Under the pieces are notes generated by a model. It was not told where the DNA came from. It saw only the letters and a list, made by a program, of their open reading frames with translations, and ran no database searches. DNA of 15,781 nucleotides from NCBI GenBank assembly GCA_002429085.1, contig DIYR01000120.1, forward strand, positions 1 to 15,781, written 5' to 3'. The DNA is from Flavobacteriales bacterium UBA6049. GTDB lineage: Bacteria; Bacteroidota; Bacteroidia; Flavobacteriales_G; Salibacteraceae. Positions 1 to 6,175 of this stretch are shown one piece after another. The position numbers and the translations under genes are program-made. Each line of letters opens with the position of its first letter. Position 1 is the first letter of the stretch.

Positions 1-21
1 AACCAACTGAGCTACCTCGCC
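1..21 (-). tRNA. tRNA gene, 5' portion only (cut by window edge)
   Basis: Read on the minus strand, the first 21 bases of the gene are a 7-nt acceptor strand GGCGAGG, then T8-A9, then the D-stem GCTC and D-loop start AGTTGG, the normal opening of a bacterial tRNA. The anticodon lies outside the window, so the amino acid cannot be told. A Bacteroidota-type promoter lies just upstream on the same strand, supporting a transcribed gene. Confidence 0.85.
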
Positions 22-27
22 ATAACA

Positions 28-42
28 CCCCTTTCGGAGGGG
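28..42 (-). other. Small hairpin in the predicted pre-tRNA leader
   Basis: CCCCT and AGGGG form a perfect 5-bp stem around a 5-nt loop, between the predicted tRNA promoter and the mature 5' end. It would sit at or very near the 5' end of the pre-tRNA. It might affect RNase P processing, or it may be incidental. Confidence 0.35.
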
Positions 43-45
43 GCG

Positions 46-78
46 CAAATGTAATATGAAAAGAATGAATTTTCCAAA
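46..78 (-). promoter_or_regulatory. Bacteroidota-type promoter of the tRNA gene
   Basis: On the minus strand a TTTG (-33 box, 75-78) is followed after 21 nt by TACATTTG (-7 box, 46-53), an exact match to the TAnnTTTG consensus of the Bacteroidota primary sigma factor. The start point would fall near position 40, giving a pre-tRNA leader of about 20 nt. Confidence 0.65.
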
Positions 79-114
79 CACTTCTAAAAAACTTCTTTCG
101 CTCAAGAAAGCGTC

Positions 115-122
115 TACTTTTG
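115..122 (+). promoter_or_regulatory. -7 promoter box of the PAP2 gene
   Basis: TACTTTTG matches the Bacteroidota -7 consensus TAnnTTTG exactly and ends 7 nt before the ATG at 130. No good TTG -33 box is visible at the usual spacing; TTTCG at 96-100 is too close. If the box is used, the mRNA would have almost no 5' leader. Confidence 0.4.
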
Positions 123-129
123 TACGCAC

Positions 130-783
130 ATGAAAGCATTGATTCTCAGACACCGTTGGTTCTTTAGTCTTTTTTTCTCATGGTTAATTATCGGAACCAT
201 TATTGCCATTTCTTTTGATAAAGTTGAGCTTCACTACATGTTTAATCGGCTCAATCGTCCTTCGTTAGATACATTCATGGCATTCGGAACGCACCTAGCA
301 GAAGGAATCTCAATTGCCATTGTTGCCATTGTTCTACTTTCTTACCGAATTAAAGATGGATTACTTGTAATATTCTCAACCGCCTTGAGTGGTGTGGTAA
401 CTCAGTTATTGAAAAGACAAGTCTTTCATGATTACTACAGACCATCACGTGTATTTGAAGATTTTCCGGAATATGCACTTCAATTCGCAGAAAGTGTTGA
501 ACTACATGCTAGGTATAGCTTTCCTTCAGGTCATACTACGGCAGCATTTGCTTTATGCTTTAGTTTGGCTATTGTCTTCAACAAAAAATCAACCGATGTG
601 CTATTCTTCGTACTAGCTCTCTTTATGGGCTATACCCGCATTTACCTATCACAACACTTTTTCATGGACCTTGTAGCTGGAAGTTTTGTTGGTGTTTCTA
701 TCACCTCAATCCTAGCTAAATTCTTTTATTTGCGCCCGAATCAACAAAAATGGTTCTCCTACGGATGGCACACTAAGACCTAG
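130..783 (+). CDS. PAP2-superfamily membrane phosphatase
   Basis: A 217-residue integral membrane protein of the type 2 phosphatidic acid phosphatase (PAP2) superfamily. Members remove phosphate from lipid phosphates such as phosphatidate or undecaprenyl diphosphate at the membrane. All three catalytic motifs are visible: K95 with R104-P105 (motif 1), PSGH at 132-135 with the general acid H135 (motif 2), and R170, H176 and D180 in the pattern R-x5-H-x3-D (motif 3, nucleophile H176). Hydrophobic segments lie near 10-28, 58-72, 76-94, 138-150, 156-170 and 180-200. Motif 1 has eight residues between K and RP, where the classical pattern has six. The substrate cannot be told from sequence; PgpB- or BacA-like undecaprenyl diphosphate recycling and phosphatidylglycerophosphate phosphatase are both possible. 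It is transcribed divergently from the tRNA. Confidence 0.85.
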   Translation: MKALILRHRWFFSLFFSWLIIGTIIAISFDKVELHYMFNRLNRPSLDTFMAFGTHLAEGISIAIVAIVLLSYRIKDGLLVIFSTALSGVVTQLLKRQVFHDYYRPSRVFEDFPEYALQFAESVELHARYSFPSGHTTAAFALCFSLAIVFNKKSTDVLFFVLALFMGYTRIYLSQHFFMDLVAGSFVGVSITSILAKFFYLRPNQQKWFSYGWHTKT

Positions 784-785
784 CA

Positions 786-817
786 TTTGCGATATAAATC
801 AAAAAGTCTAAATTGTG
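786..817 (+). promoter_or_regulatory. Possible promoter of the START-like gene
   Basis: TTTG (786-789) lies 19 nt before TAAATTGT (809-816), which matches TAnnTTTG at 6 of 8 positions. It would start a transcript about 30 nt before the ATG at 853. The -7 match is weak, so read-through from the PAP2 gene is an equally good explanation. Confidence 0.25.
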
Positions 818-852
818 CCCTAGGTTATATTCCTAAAGGATTATTGAAGCAT

Positions 853-1245
853 ATGAAATCGACAAAAGAAAAATACCAATTAGAATACCTCATTAACTCT
901 TCTGCAAATGTGTTGTATAACTATATCAGTTCACCTAGTTCTCTTCAAGAGTGGTTTGCTGATGTGGTAAACGACAAAAAGGATATCTTCACTTTTGAGT
1001 GGGACGGTTCTGAAGAACAAGCCAGATTACTTACTAAGCGTGCTAAAGAGTATATCCGTTGGCAATGGTTAGTTGATGAAGAAGAAGGTGAAAATACCTA
1101 CTTTGAAATGCGTATTAAAATTGATTCTTTAACCAATGAGGTTGCGCTAATTGTAACAGATTTTGCTGAGCCAGACGAAAAAGAAGAGGCTGTATTACTT
1201 TGGAATAGCCAAATTGATGAGTTGAAACATGTAATTGGTTCATAA
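853..1245 (+). CDS. START-like domain protein (small, cytoplasmic)
   Basis: A 130-residue protein that looks like the START/AHSA1 helix-grip fold found as a stand-alone protein in Bacteroidota. The opening strand (KYQLEYLINSS), a short helix (ANVLYNYISSPSSLQEWF) and later strands with the EYIRWQW and YFEMRIKI stretches are typical, followed by a long C-terminal helix (EEAVLLWNSQIDELKHVIG). There is no signal peptide or membrane segment. I chose the ATG at 853: the 22 extra residues from a TTG at 787 do not resemble the fold, and that TTG lies just after the PAP2 stop. These domains usually hold a hydrophobic ligand or act on partner proteins; no ligand or function can be assigned here. It lies 54 bp before the LptG-like permease on the same strand. 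Confidence 0.75.
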   Translation: MKSTKEKYQLEYLINSSANVLYNYISSPSSLQEWFADVVNDKKDIFTFEWDGSEEQARLLTKRAKEYIRWQWLVDEEEGENTYFEMRIKIDSLTNEVALIVTDFAEPDEKEEAVLLWNSQIDELKHVIGS

Positions 1246-1277
1246 TCTCACAACATAAAAGAAATTCCTTTCGTTTA

Positions 1278-1328
1278 ATGACCATCCAAATAGACCGTTT
1301 TGAAGAAACTGGATTGGTTCATCGTTAG
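1278..1328 (+). other. Possible 16-codon upstream ORF overlapping the permease start
   Basis: An ATG at 1278 opens a short frame (MTIQIDRFEETGLVHR) that runs 26 nt into the permease gene and stops at 1326-1328. It would compete with the permease's TTG start at 1300 if translated. It has no similarity I recognise and may be chance. Confidence 0.15.
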
Positions 1329-2751
1329 AACGTATATAGGGCCATTTGTCCTTACTTTTTTTATTACCGTGTTCATTTTCGAAATGCAGTTTTTATGGCA
1401 GTATTTTGAAGACATGGTTGGTAAAGGGCTAGAGCGCGCAGTATTGGCTGAGTTGTTTTTATACGCCTCGGCCTCTTTTGTTAGTATGGCGTTACCTCTG
1501 GCTATTCTACTAAGTTCAATTATGACCTTTGGTAATCTTGGCGAAAACTATGAGTTGGTAGCCATAAAATCCAGTGGTATATCGTTGAGAAGAATAATGC
1601 GTCCTCTACTCTTTGTAACACTAATACTGAGCGGAGTTGCATTTTTCTTTAGTAACAATGTATTACCCATCGCTAACCTCAAGTTTAAGTCACTTTTGCA
1701 TGATATCATGCACCAACGGCCTGCGTTAGACTTTAATCCAGGTGTTTTTTACGATGGCATAGATGGATACGTAATCCGAGTTCGAGATAAAGGAAAAGAT
1801 GGCAAGAGTTTAAAAGAAGTACTCATATATGATCACAGCGATTTAACAGGTAATCGTAAAATGATATCTGCCAAGAGTGGCGAAATGTACTTATCTGAAG
1901 ACATGCGCTACTTAATCTTTAAACTATTTGACGGTTATCAGTACGATGAGCAAAAAGGCACCAATTTTCCTTTAATTCGGAGTGAGTTTAAAGAGCACAG
2001 AATCAATTTCAATCTGGGTGGTTTTCAATTCGAAAGAACAGATGAAGATCTTTTCAAAGATCATTATCAAATGTTGAATTTGAGCCAATTGCAAGAAGCA
2101 ACAGACTCTTTAAAAATTGTTCGTAACGACCGTAAAGACGATTTCGCACTAAGTTTACAGCAGCGCAGTACGCTCTACAGAGATACATTAGGAAGATTTC
2201 AAGAAGTTCCTTATCAGACAGGAGAAGAATTTTTTGTGGACTCATTGAATCCATCAAGCAGAATCGGTTTATTAGCAACAGCTATTAACCTTACTCGGGG
2301 AGCGAAAACATTTGCAAATGCCATTGGCGAAGAACTACGCTCAAGAGATGAACGCATTGTGCGTCACGAAATTGAATGGCACAGAAAATTCACACTCTCT
2401 ATTGCCTGTATTGTTTTATTCTTCATTGGTGCACCACTAGGAGCTATTATTAGAAAAGGTGGTTTAGGAATGCCAGTAGTCGTTTCGGTTGTTTTCTTCT
2501 TGTTCTATCATATTATTGGCATTACTGGTGAAAAACTGGTAAAAAACCTAGAGATTGAACCAATTTTAGGGATGTGGATATCAACCATTATTTTGGCACC
2601 AGTTGGAGCTTACCTTACCGTTAAAGCTACAACAGATAGCGTTTTGTTAGATTCTACGTTCTACACAAAACTCACAGAGAAATTCTTGAAAATCATTCTT
2701 TTCTGGAAGAAAAAAGATACGGTCAATGAAGATCCTTCAGCTGTGTCATAA
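1300..2751 (+). CDS. LptF/LptG-family permease (YjgP/YjgQ)
   Basis: A 483-residue inner-membrane protein of the YjgP/YjgQ family, the transmembrane subunits of the LptB2FG ABC transporter that extracts LPS and passes it to the periplasmic bridge. Three N-terminal membrane segments (about 12-35, 52-78, 102-120) are followed by a periplasmic domain (about 125-360) and three C-terminal segments (about 367-388, 392-412, 424-445); the last group contains the family-typical FIGAPLGAIIRKGGLGMPV stretch. The start is a TTG. No in-frame ATG is nearby, and the N-terminus MKKLDWFIVRTYIGPF begins just where family members do. The periplasmic part holds a charged, apparently helical insertion at about 255-345. 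LptF and LptG cannot be distinguished here. The gene overlaps the next one by 26 nt. The tail after the last membrane segment is about 38 residues and basic. Confidence 0.88.
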   Translation: MKKLDWFIVRTYIGPFVLTFFITVFIFEMQFLWQYFEDMVGKGLERAVLAELFLYASASFVSMALPLAILLSSIMTFGNLGENYELVAIKSSGISLRRIMRPLLFVTLILSGVAFFFSNNVLPIANLKFKSLLHDIMHQRPALDFNPGVFYDGIDGYVIRVRDKGKDGKSLKEVLIYDHSDLTGNRKMISAKSGEMYLSEDMRYLIFKLFDGYQYDEQKGTNFPLIRSEFKEHRINFNLGGFQFERTDEDLFKDHYQMLNLSQLQEATDSLKIVRNDRKDDFALSLQQRSTLYRDTLGRFQEVPYQTGEEFFVDSLNPSSRIGLLATAINLTRGAKTFANAIGEELRSRDERIVRHEIEWHRKFTLSIACIVLFFIGAPLGAIIRKGGLGMPVVVSVVFFLFYHIIGITGEKLVKNLEIEPILGMWISTIILAPVGAYLTVKATTDSVLLDSTFYTKLTEKFLKIILFWKKKDTVNEDPSAVS

Positions 2752-3913
2752 ACCTCCTTTCCCACCAAATGATGGTGGAACCAAGGCCATGCATGCCAAT
2801 ACAATAGCCTTGCAAAAATTGGGTCATGAAGTACACGTGCTGACTATAGAGACTCCTAAACATCCTGTTTTATGGGCCGATTTAGAAGGAGACTATATTC
2901 ACACCACAGACTTTACAGCTTATTTTGAGAACACTACCCCTTCTAGATACGATGCATTTCAAGCTTTTCTATTCAAAGAGAATTATCACTTAGAGCGATT
3001 CAACATTCCTGAGTTTCATGCACTTGTTCAAAAGAAGTTAGCAGATGTAGAATACGATGTTGTTTGGCTAGAAAGTTTGTATGTAGCCTGTTATATTGAA
3101 ACAGTGCGAAATGCGTCTGCTATTCCGATTATTCTTAGAGCTCATAATGTAGAGTATCAGCTATGGGATCACCGTTTAGAAGAATATACTTTTCCGAGTT
3201 CTTTGTTTATTAAAACGTTTAATAAACAACTAAAACAAACTGAAAAAGAAGTCTTTAAAAAAGTGGATGCTATAGCAGCTATTTCGGATAAAGATGCACT
3301 ATTGATTAAACCAGATGCCAATTCAACTCCACTATATACACTACCCTATTTTGTTGAGGAAAGAAGTTCTAATACTAACAATAAATCATTCACCTTTGGA
3401 TACATTGGTGCATTAGATTGGGAACCTAATATTCAAGGAGTTTTATGGTTAGCTAATGAAGTCTGGCCAACAGTAAAACTAGAACTGCCAGATGCAGAAC
3501 TGCACATTGCTGGTAGAAATATGGATCAGCGGATCACGGAGATTCAACAAAATGGAGTTATTGTTCACGGTGAGGTTGATAATTCTGATGATTTCATTCA
3601 ATCTGCACAGATACTGACGGTACCTTTATTCAGTAGTTCTGGTATCAGGATTAAACTGATTGAAGCTTTTGCTTCTAAAAAAGCCGTTGTAGCCTCTTCA
3701 GCAGCAACCGATGGCCTAAATCAAGGTGTTGATAAAGCTAGCCTAATTGCAGATAGTTCTTCTCAATTTGCACAGGGCATGATTCATTTAGCCACTAACG
3801 AATCTGCACAACACCATTTAGAACAACAAGCATTTGACTTCTATCAATCTAATTACTCAGAACAACTCTACTTACAGCGATTAACCGATCTAATGAAGGA
3901 GGTAGTATCATGA
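2726..3913 (+). CDS. GT-B glycosyltransferase (GT4-like), first of a pair
   Basis: A 395-residue cytoplasmic glycosyltransferase with two Rossmann domains. The N-terminal acceptor domain opens with strand KILQLCHKPP and the glycine-containing loop PPNDGGTKAMH (12-23), and contains RAHNVEY at 138-144, common in this group. The C-terminal nucleotide-sugar domain starts near 221 (FTFGYIGALDWEPN) and carries SSGIRIKLIEA at 304-314, the equivalent of the conserved donor-binding E-x7-E region; E313 is the likely second glutamate. The start inside the permease gene is needed to include the first strand, so the 26-nt overlap is real. The 3' end encodes the Shine-Dalgarno of the next gene and overlaps it by 4 nt (ATGA). 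Donor and acceptor sugars cannot be told. The neighbourhood suggests LPS or another cell-surface glycan. Confidence 0.87.
   Translation: MKILQLCHKPPFPPNDGGTKAMHANTIALQKLGHEVHVLTIETPKHPVLWADLEGDYIHTTDFTAYFENTTPSRYDAFQAFLFKENYHLERFNIPEFHALVQKKLADVEYDVVWLESLYVACYIETVRNASAIPIILRAHNVEYQLWDHRLEEYTFPSSLFIKTFNKQLKQTEKEVFKKVDAIAAISDKDALLIKPDANSTPLYTLPYFVEERSSNTNNKSFTFGYIGALDWEPNIQGVLWLANEVWPTVKLELPDAELHIAGRNMDQRITEIQQNGVIVHGEVDNSDDFIQSAQILTVPLFSSSGIRIKLIEAFASKKAVVASSAATDGLNQGVDKASLIADSSSQFAQGMIHLATNESAQHHLEQQAFDFYQSNYSEQLYLQRLTDLMKEVVS
3896..3903 (+). promoter_or_regulatory. Canonical Shine-Dalgarno for the second glycosyltransferase
   Basis: AAGGAGGT lies 6 nt before the ATG at 3910, a near-perfect complement of the 16S rRNA 3' end at ideal spacing. 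It lies inside the last codons of the upstream gene (Lys-Glu-Val). Other starts in this window lack such a sequence, as expected for Bacteroidota. Confidence 0.6.
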
Positions 3914-5076
3914 AAGTCCTGATGCTACTATCTCGTGTTCCCTACCCTCTCGAGAAAGGAGATAAACTAAGAGCGTTTAACCAACTGAAAGAACTTTCGA
4001 AAAGCCATGACGTAGTTTTGGTCTGCCTGAATGCTAATCGCTTACATTCTAAGGCTAAAGAAGCTCTTGAACCATATTGTAGTTCCCTTCATATCATTCA
4101 GCTTAATCGTTTGCTTATCTATTGGAATCTGTTTCTTGGATTATGGAATAAAAAGCCATTTCAAGTTCATTATTTCTATCAAAAACGAGCTCAAAAGCAA
4201 CTAAGTCAAATAATTGAACACGAATTACCAGCACATATTTACGTTCAACTATTGCGTACGGCTGAATATGTAAAAGCGTATTCCTTTATTCCTAACACGT
4301 TAGATTACATGGATGCTTTCAGCACTGGCGTAGCCAGGAGAGTACAACATAGCATTCCTGGATTAAAACAACTGTTTCTCGAAGAAGCCGATCGGTTGAA
4401 AGTATACGAATCATCTATTTTCAAATACTTTACCAATAAAACCATCATTAGTGAGCAGGATCGTGATTTAATAGACCATCCAGATAAAGAAGAAATACAT
4501 ATTATTCGAAACGGTGTTGACTTTGATTTCTTCCATCCAATTGAGAAAAAAAAGAAATACGATTTGCTATTTTGCGGTAATATGGCTTACCCTCCGAATG
4601 TAAAAGCCGCTCAATTTTTAGCTAACGAAATTTTACCGATTATTCACAAAACAAGGCCAGAAACAACCTTATTAATTGCAGGTGCCACACCTGTTCATGC
4701 AGTTAAACAACTAGCAAACAAACACGTATATGTGCCTGGTTGGATGGAAGATATAAGAGATGCTTACGCTGAGTCTCGTATTTTTATTGCTCCAATGCAA
4801 ATAGGTACTGGGCTTCAAAATAAGCTTCTTGAATCAATGGCTATGAAATTGCCTAGCATTACTTCTCCTTTAGCCAATAGAGCTCTAAATGCCACCCCAG
4901 AAACAGAAATATTAATTGGCGAAAACGCACAAGAATACGCTTCGCATTGCCTTGATTTACTGAATAATACACCTAAAATGAATCAACTAGCAAATGCTGG
5001 TAATAAATATGTAAATCAATATTTTAGTTGGGCTTCGAATAGTTCAAAGTTGCTCGAATTAATTCAACAAGATTAA
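3910..5076 (+). CDS. GT-B glycosyltransferase (GT4-like), second of a pair
   Basis: A 388-residue glycosyltransferase with no signal peptide, built like the one before it but clearly divergent. The N-terminus has LSRVPYPLEKGDKLRAFN (7-24), resembling sugar transferases found with exopolysaccharide/exosortase clusters (the TIGR03087-type family), though no exosortase gene is seen here. The C-terminal domain begins near 217 (YDLLFCGNMAYPPN) and has the donor-site motif GTGLQNKLLESMAM at 299-312, where E308 is the likely key glutamate. IRNGVDFDFF (199-208) is the usual linker before the second Rossmann domain. It overlaps the upstream gene by ATGA and has a strong Shine-Dalgarno, so both are translated together. 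Hydrophobic stretch 69-79 could give peripheral membrane contact. The product sugar is unknown. Confidence 0.87.
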   Translation: MKVLMLLSRVPYPLEKGDKLRAFNQLKELSKSHDVVLVCLNANRLHSKAKEALEPYCSSLHIIQLNRLLIYWNLFLGLWNKKPFQVHYFYQKRAQKQLSQIIEHELPAHIYVQLLRTAEYVKAYSFIPNTLDYMDAFSTGVARRVQHSIPGLKQLFLEEADRLKVYESSIFKYFTNKTIISEQDRDLIDHPDKEEIHIIRNGVDFDFFHPIEKKKKYDLLFCGNMAYPPNVKAAQFLANEILPIIHKTRPETTLLIAGATPVHAVKQLANKHVYVPGWMEDIRDAYAESRIFIAPMQIGTGLQNKLLESMAMKLPSITSPLANRALNATPETEILIGENAQEYASHCLDLLNNTPKMNQLANAGNKYVNQYFSWASNSSKLLELIQQD

Positions 5077-5078
5077 CT

Positions 5079-5094
5079 TTGGCACGGAGCTTGA
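5079..5094 (+). promoter_or_regulatory. Sigma-54-like (-24/-12) promoter of the lipoprotein gene
   Basis: TTGGCACGGAGCTTGA closely follows the RpoN consensus TTGGCACG-N4-TTGC. The -24 GG (5081-5082) and the -12 dinucleotide (5093-5094) have exactly 10 bp between them, but the latter is GA instead of GC. The transcript would start near 5105, about 50 nt before the ATG at 5158. The element begins 3 nt after the upstream stop codon. Confidence 0.5.
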
Positions 5095-5157
5095 ATTAAA
5101 GTAACCATAGAGATAATTCAAAACAGACAACTATTTTTGAAATCAAATCCTAGAAAA

Positions 5158-5748
5158 ATGAAGAATCTAAGAACACTAGCATTGGCTGCAGTAGTCGGTT
5201 CAATGAGTATGACAACAATGTCTTGTAAGAAAAAAGAAGCTGCTACAGCTCAACCTAAAGGCGAAGTGTTAGTTGAAGTTTATTGTTCAGGTCCTGAATA
5301 CTTCACCAACAAAGAACATTTCCGTGCAAACGCAATTGGTGAGTCTTTAGATCAAATGACAGCTAAGAAAAAAGCATTGAGTAATGCTCGTGCAAACCTT
5401 GCTGCTGATTTAGAAGTAACAATGAAAGTTGTTGGTGACAACTACGTAAAATCTAGCGAGTTCAACAACAAAGAAGAAGTAACTGAAACTTTCCAAGAAA
5501 ATGCTAGAACTGTTGTTAGCCAAGTGCTACAAGGAACTCGCACTATCTGCGAAAAGCAAACTAAAACTGTAGAAGGAAAGTACAAAACGTATATCGCAAT
5601 TGAATTGAGTGCTGATGAGTTATTTAGCAAATACAACGAGCGTCTTTCTAACGATGAGCGTTTAAAAGCAGATTACAACTACGAGAAATTTAAAGACACA
5701 TTCAACGCTGAAATGGACAAGCTTGAAAAAGAGCGTGGCGGAATGTAA
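5158..5748 (+). CDS. LPP20-like lipoprotein
   Basis: A 196-residue predicted lipoprotein. The signal peptide has basic residues at 2-5, a hydrophobic core (7-18) and a lipobox-like TMSC with lipidated C23, followed by KKK. I chose the ATG at 5158: the TTG at 5137 would add seven residues before the basic start of the signal peptide. The mature part resembles LPP20-family lipoproteins: a strand-forming GEVLVEVYCSG (35-45), an Ala-rich helix KKALSNARANLAADLEV (71-87), a TRTICEKQTKT strand (128-138) and KTYIAIELS (143-151), ending in a charged helix (152-195). Mature cysteines C43 and C131 could pair. No acidic export signal follows the lipidated Cys, so it probably faces the periplasm. Its role is unknown. 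It likely has its own sigma-54-like promoter and ends at the terminator 5770-5800. Confidence 0.75.
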   Translation: MKNLRTLALAAVVGSMSMTTMSCKKKEAATAQPKGEVLVEVYCSGPEYFTNKEHFRANAIGESLDQMTAKKKALSNARANLAADLEVTMKVVGDNYVKSSEFNNKEEVTETFQENARTVVSQVLQGTRTICEKQTKTVEGKYKTYIAIELSADELFSKYNERLSNDERLKADYNYEKFKDTFNAEMDKLEKERGGM

Positions 5749-5769
5749 GAGCATACCTCATTTATATTG

Positions 5770-5800
5770 AAAAGCTCGACTGACAAGTCGGGCTTTTTTT
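5770..5800 (+). terminator. Rho-independent terminator after the lipoprotein gene
   Basis: A 12-bp stem (left arm 5770-5781, right arm 5786-5797, one T-G wobble) closes on a GACA loop and runs into seven T (5794-5800). It lies 22 nt after the stop codon and closes the transcription run from the left. Confidence 0.9.
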
Positions 5801-6013
5801 GTGTCCCTATATCACCTATTTTATTTTGATCGTTTGAATCGTTACTTCTCGTTTTCTACCAGAACAACTACGAAGAAGGAAGGTATTGATCATCTTAATG
5901 AATCCAATTAAACCTTCCCTTAACATTCAGTTCACTCATAATTAGATACTTATTTCATTTTGCAATTGCAATAGGTTTCGTAAAAAGGAATTCCTGCACA
6001 CCGTTTATAACTC

Positions 6014-6052
6014 ATGCTTCTCCTGCCTACTCTACTTCCTCTTAGTTATTAA
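6014..6052 (+). other. Possible Leu/Pro-rich 12-codon leader peptide
   Basis: The frame reads MLLLPTLLPLSY then TAA: six leucines and two prolines in twelve codons. Its stop codon overlaps the left arm of the inverted repeat 6045-6075, so a ribosome finishing it would cover that arm. This is the geometry of an attenuation leader, but a frame this short can arise by chance and no T-run follows the repeat. Confidence 0.2.
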
Positions 6053-6075
6053 CCACCCGTAGCGGATGTAATAAC
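6045..6075. repeat. Inverted repeat in the nrdJ leader
   Basis: GTTATTA (6045-6051) and TAATAAC (6069-6075) are perfect 7-nt complements around a 17-nt loop, which itself contains CCG-TAG-CGG. The TAACCACC repeat overlaps the left arm and recurs at 6080. It could be an RNA hairpin or a protein-binding site. Confidence 0.35.
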
Positions 6076-6175
6076 ACAATAACCACCTAAAACACATCGT
6101 ATTCTTTCAGAGCTTTGAGAAATCGAACCAAGCAATCAGTCCCTAATTTTTAACTTAACGTATTGAATTCGAAAC

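Larger units (their letters stand above)
5801..6175 (+). promoter_or_regulatory. Long non-coding leader region before nrdJ
   Basis: This gap has no gene-length frame. It contains an imperfect hairpin (5878-5918: 7 bp, then 4 bp after a 3-nt bulge, then 3 bp), exact palindromes TGCAATTGCA (5961-5970) and AGGAATTCCT (5986-5995), a 12-codon mini-ORF (6014-6052), a GTTATTA/TAATAAC inverted repeat (6045-6075) and the direct repeat TAACCACC (6050 and 6080, 30 bp apart). I found no convincing TAnnTTTG promoter at correct spacing; TAATTTTT at 6144 is the nearest. I also found no cobalamin riboswitch signature, although nrdJ genes often carry one. The region is probably regulatory, but nothing in it is a proven element. 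Confidence 0.45.

Noticed and set aside
787..852. TTG start adding 22 residues to the START-like protein
   Set aside because: The extra residues do not fit the fold and overlap a possible promoter; the ATG at 853 gives a complete domain.
5137..5157. TTG start for the lipoprotein
   Set aside because: It would put seven polar residues ahead of a normal signal peptide that already begins at the ATG at 5158.
5898..5945. Fifteen-codon frame MNPIKPSLNIQFTHN in the nrdJ leader
   Set aside because: No leader-peptide features and no special placement; most likely chance.
6141..6151. TAATTTTT as the nrdJ -7 box
   Set aside because: The nearest TTTG is 26 nt upstream, beyond normal spacing, and the last base of the box does not match.
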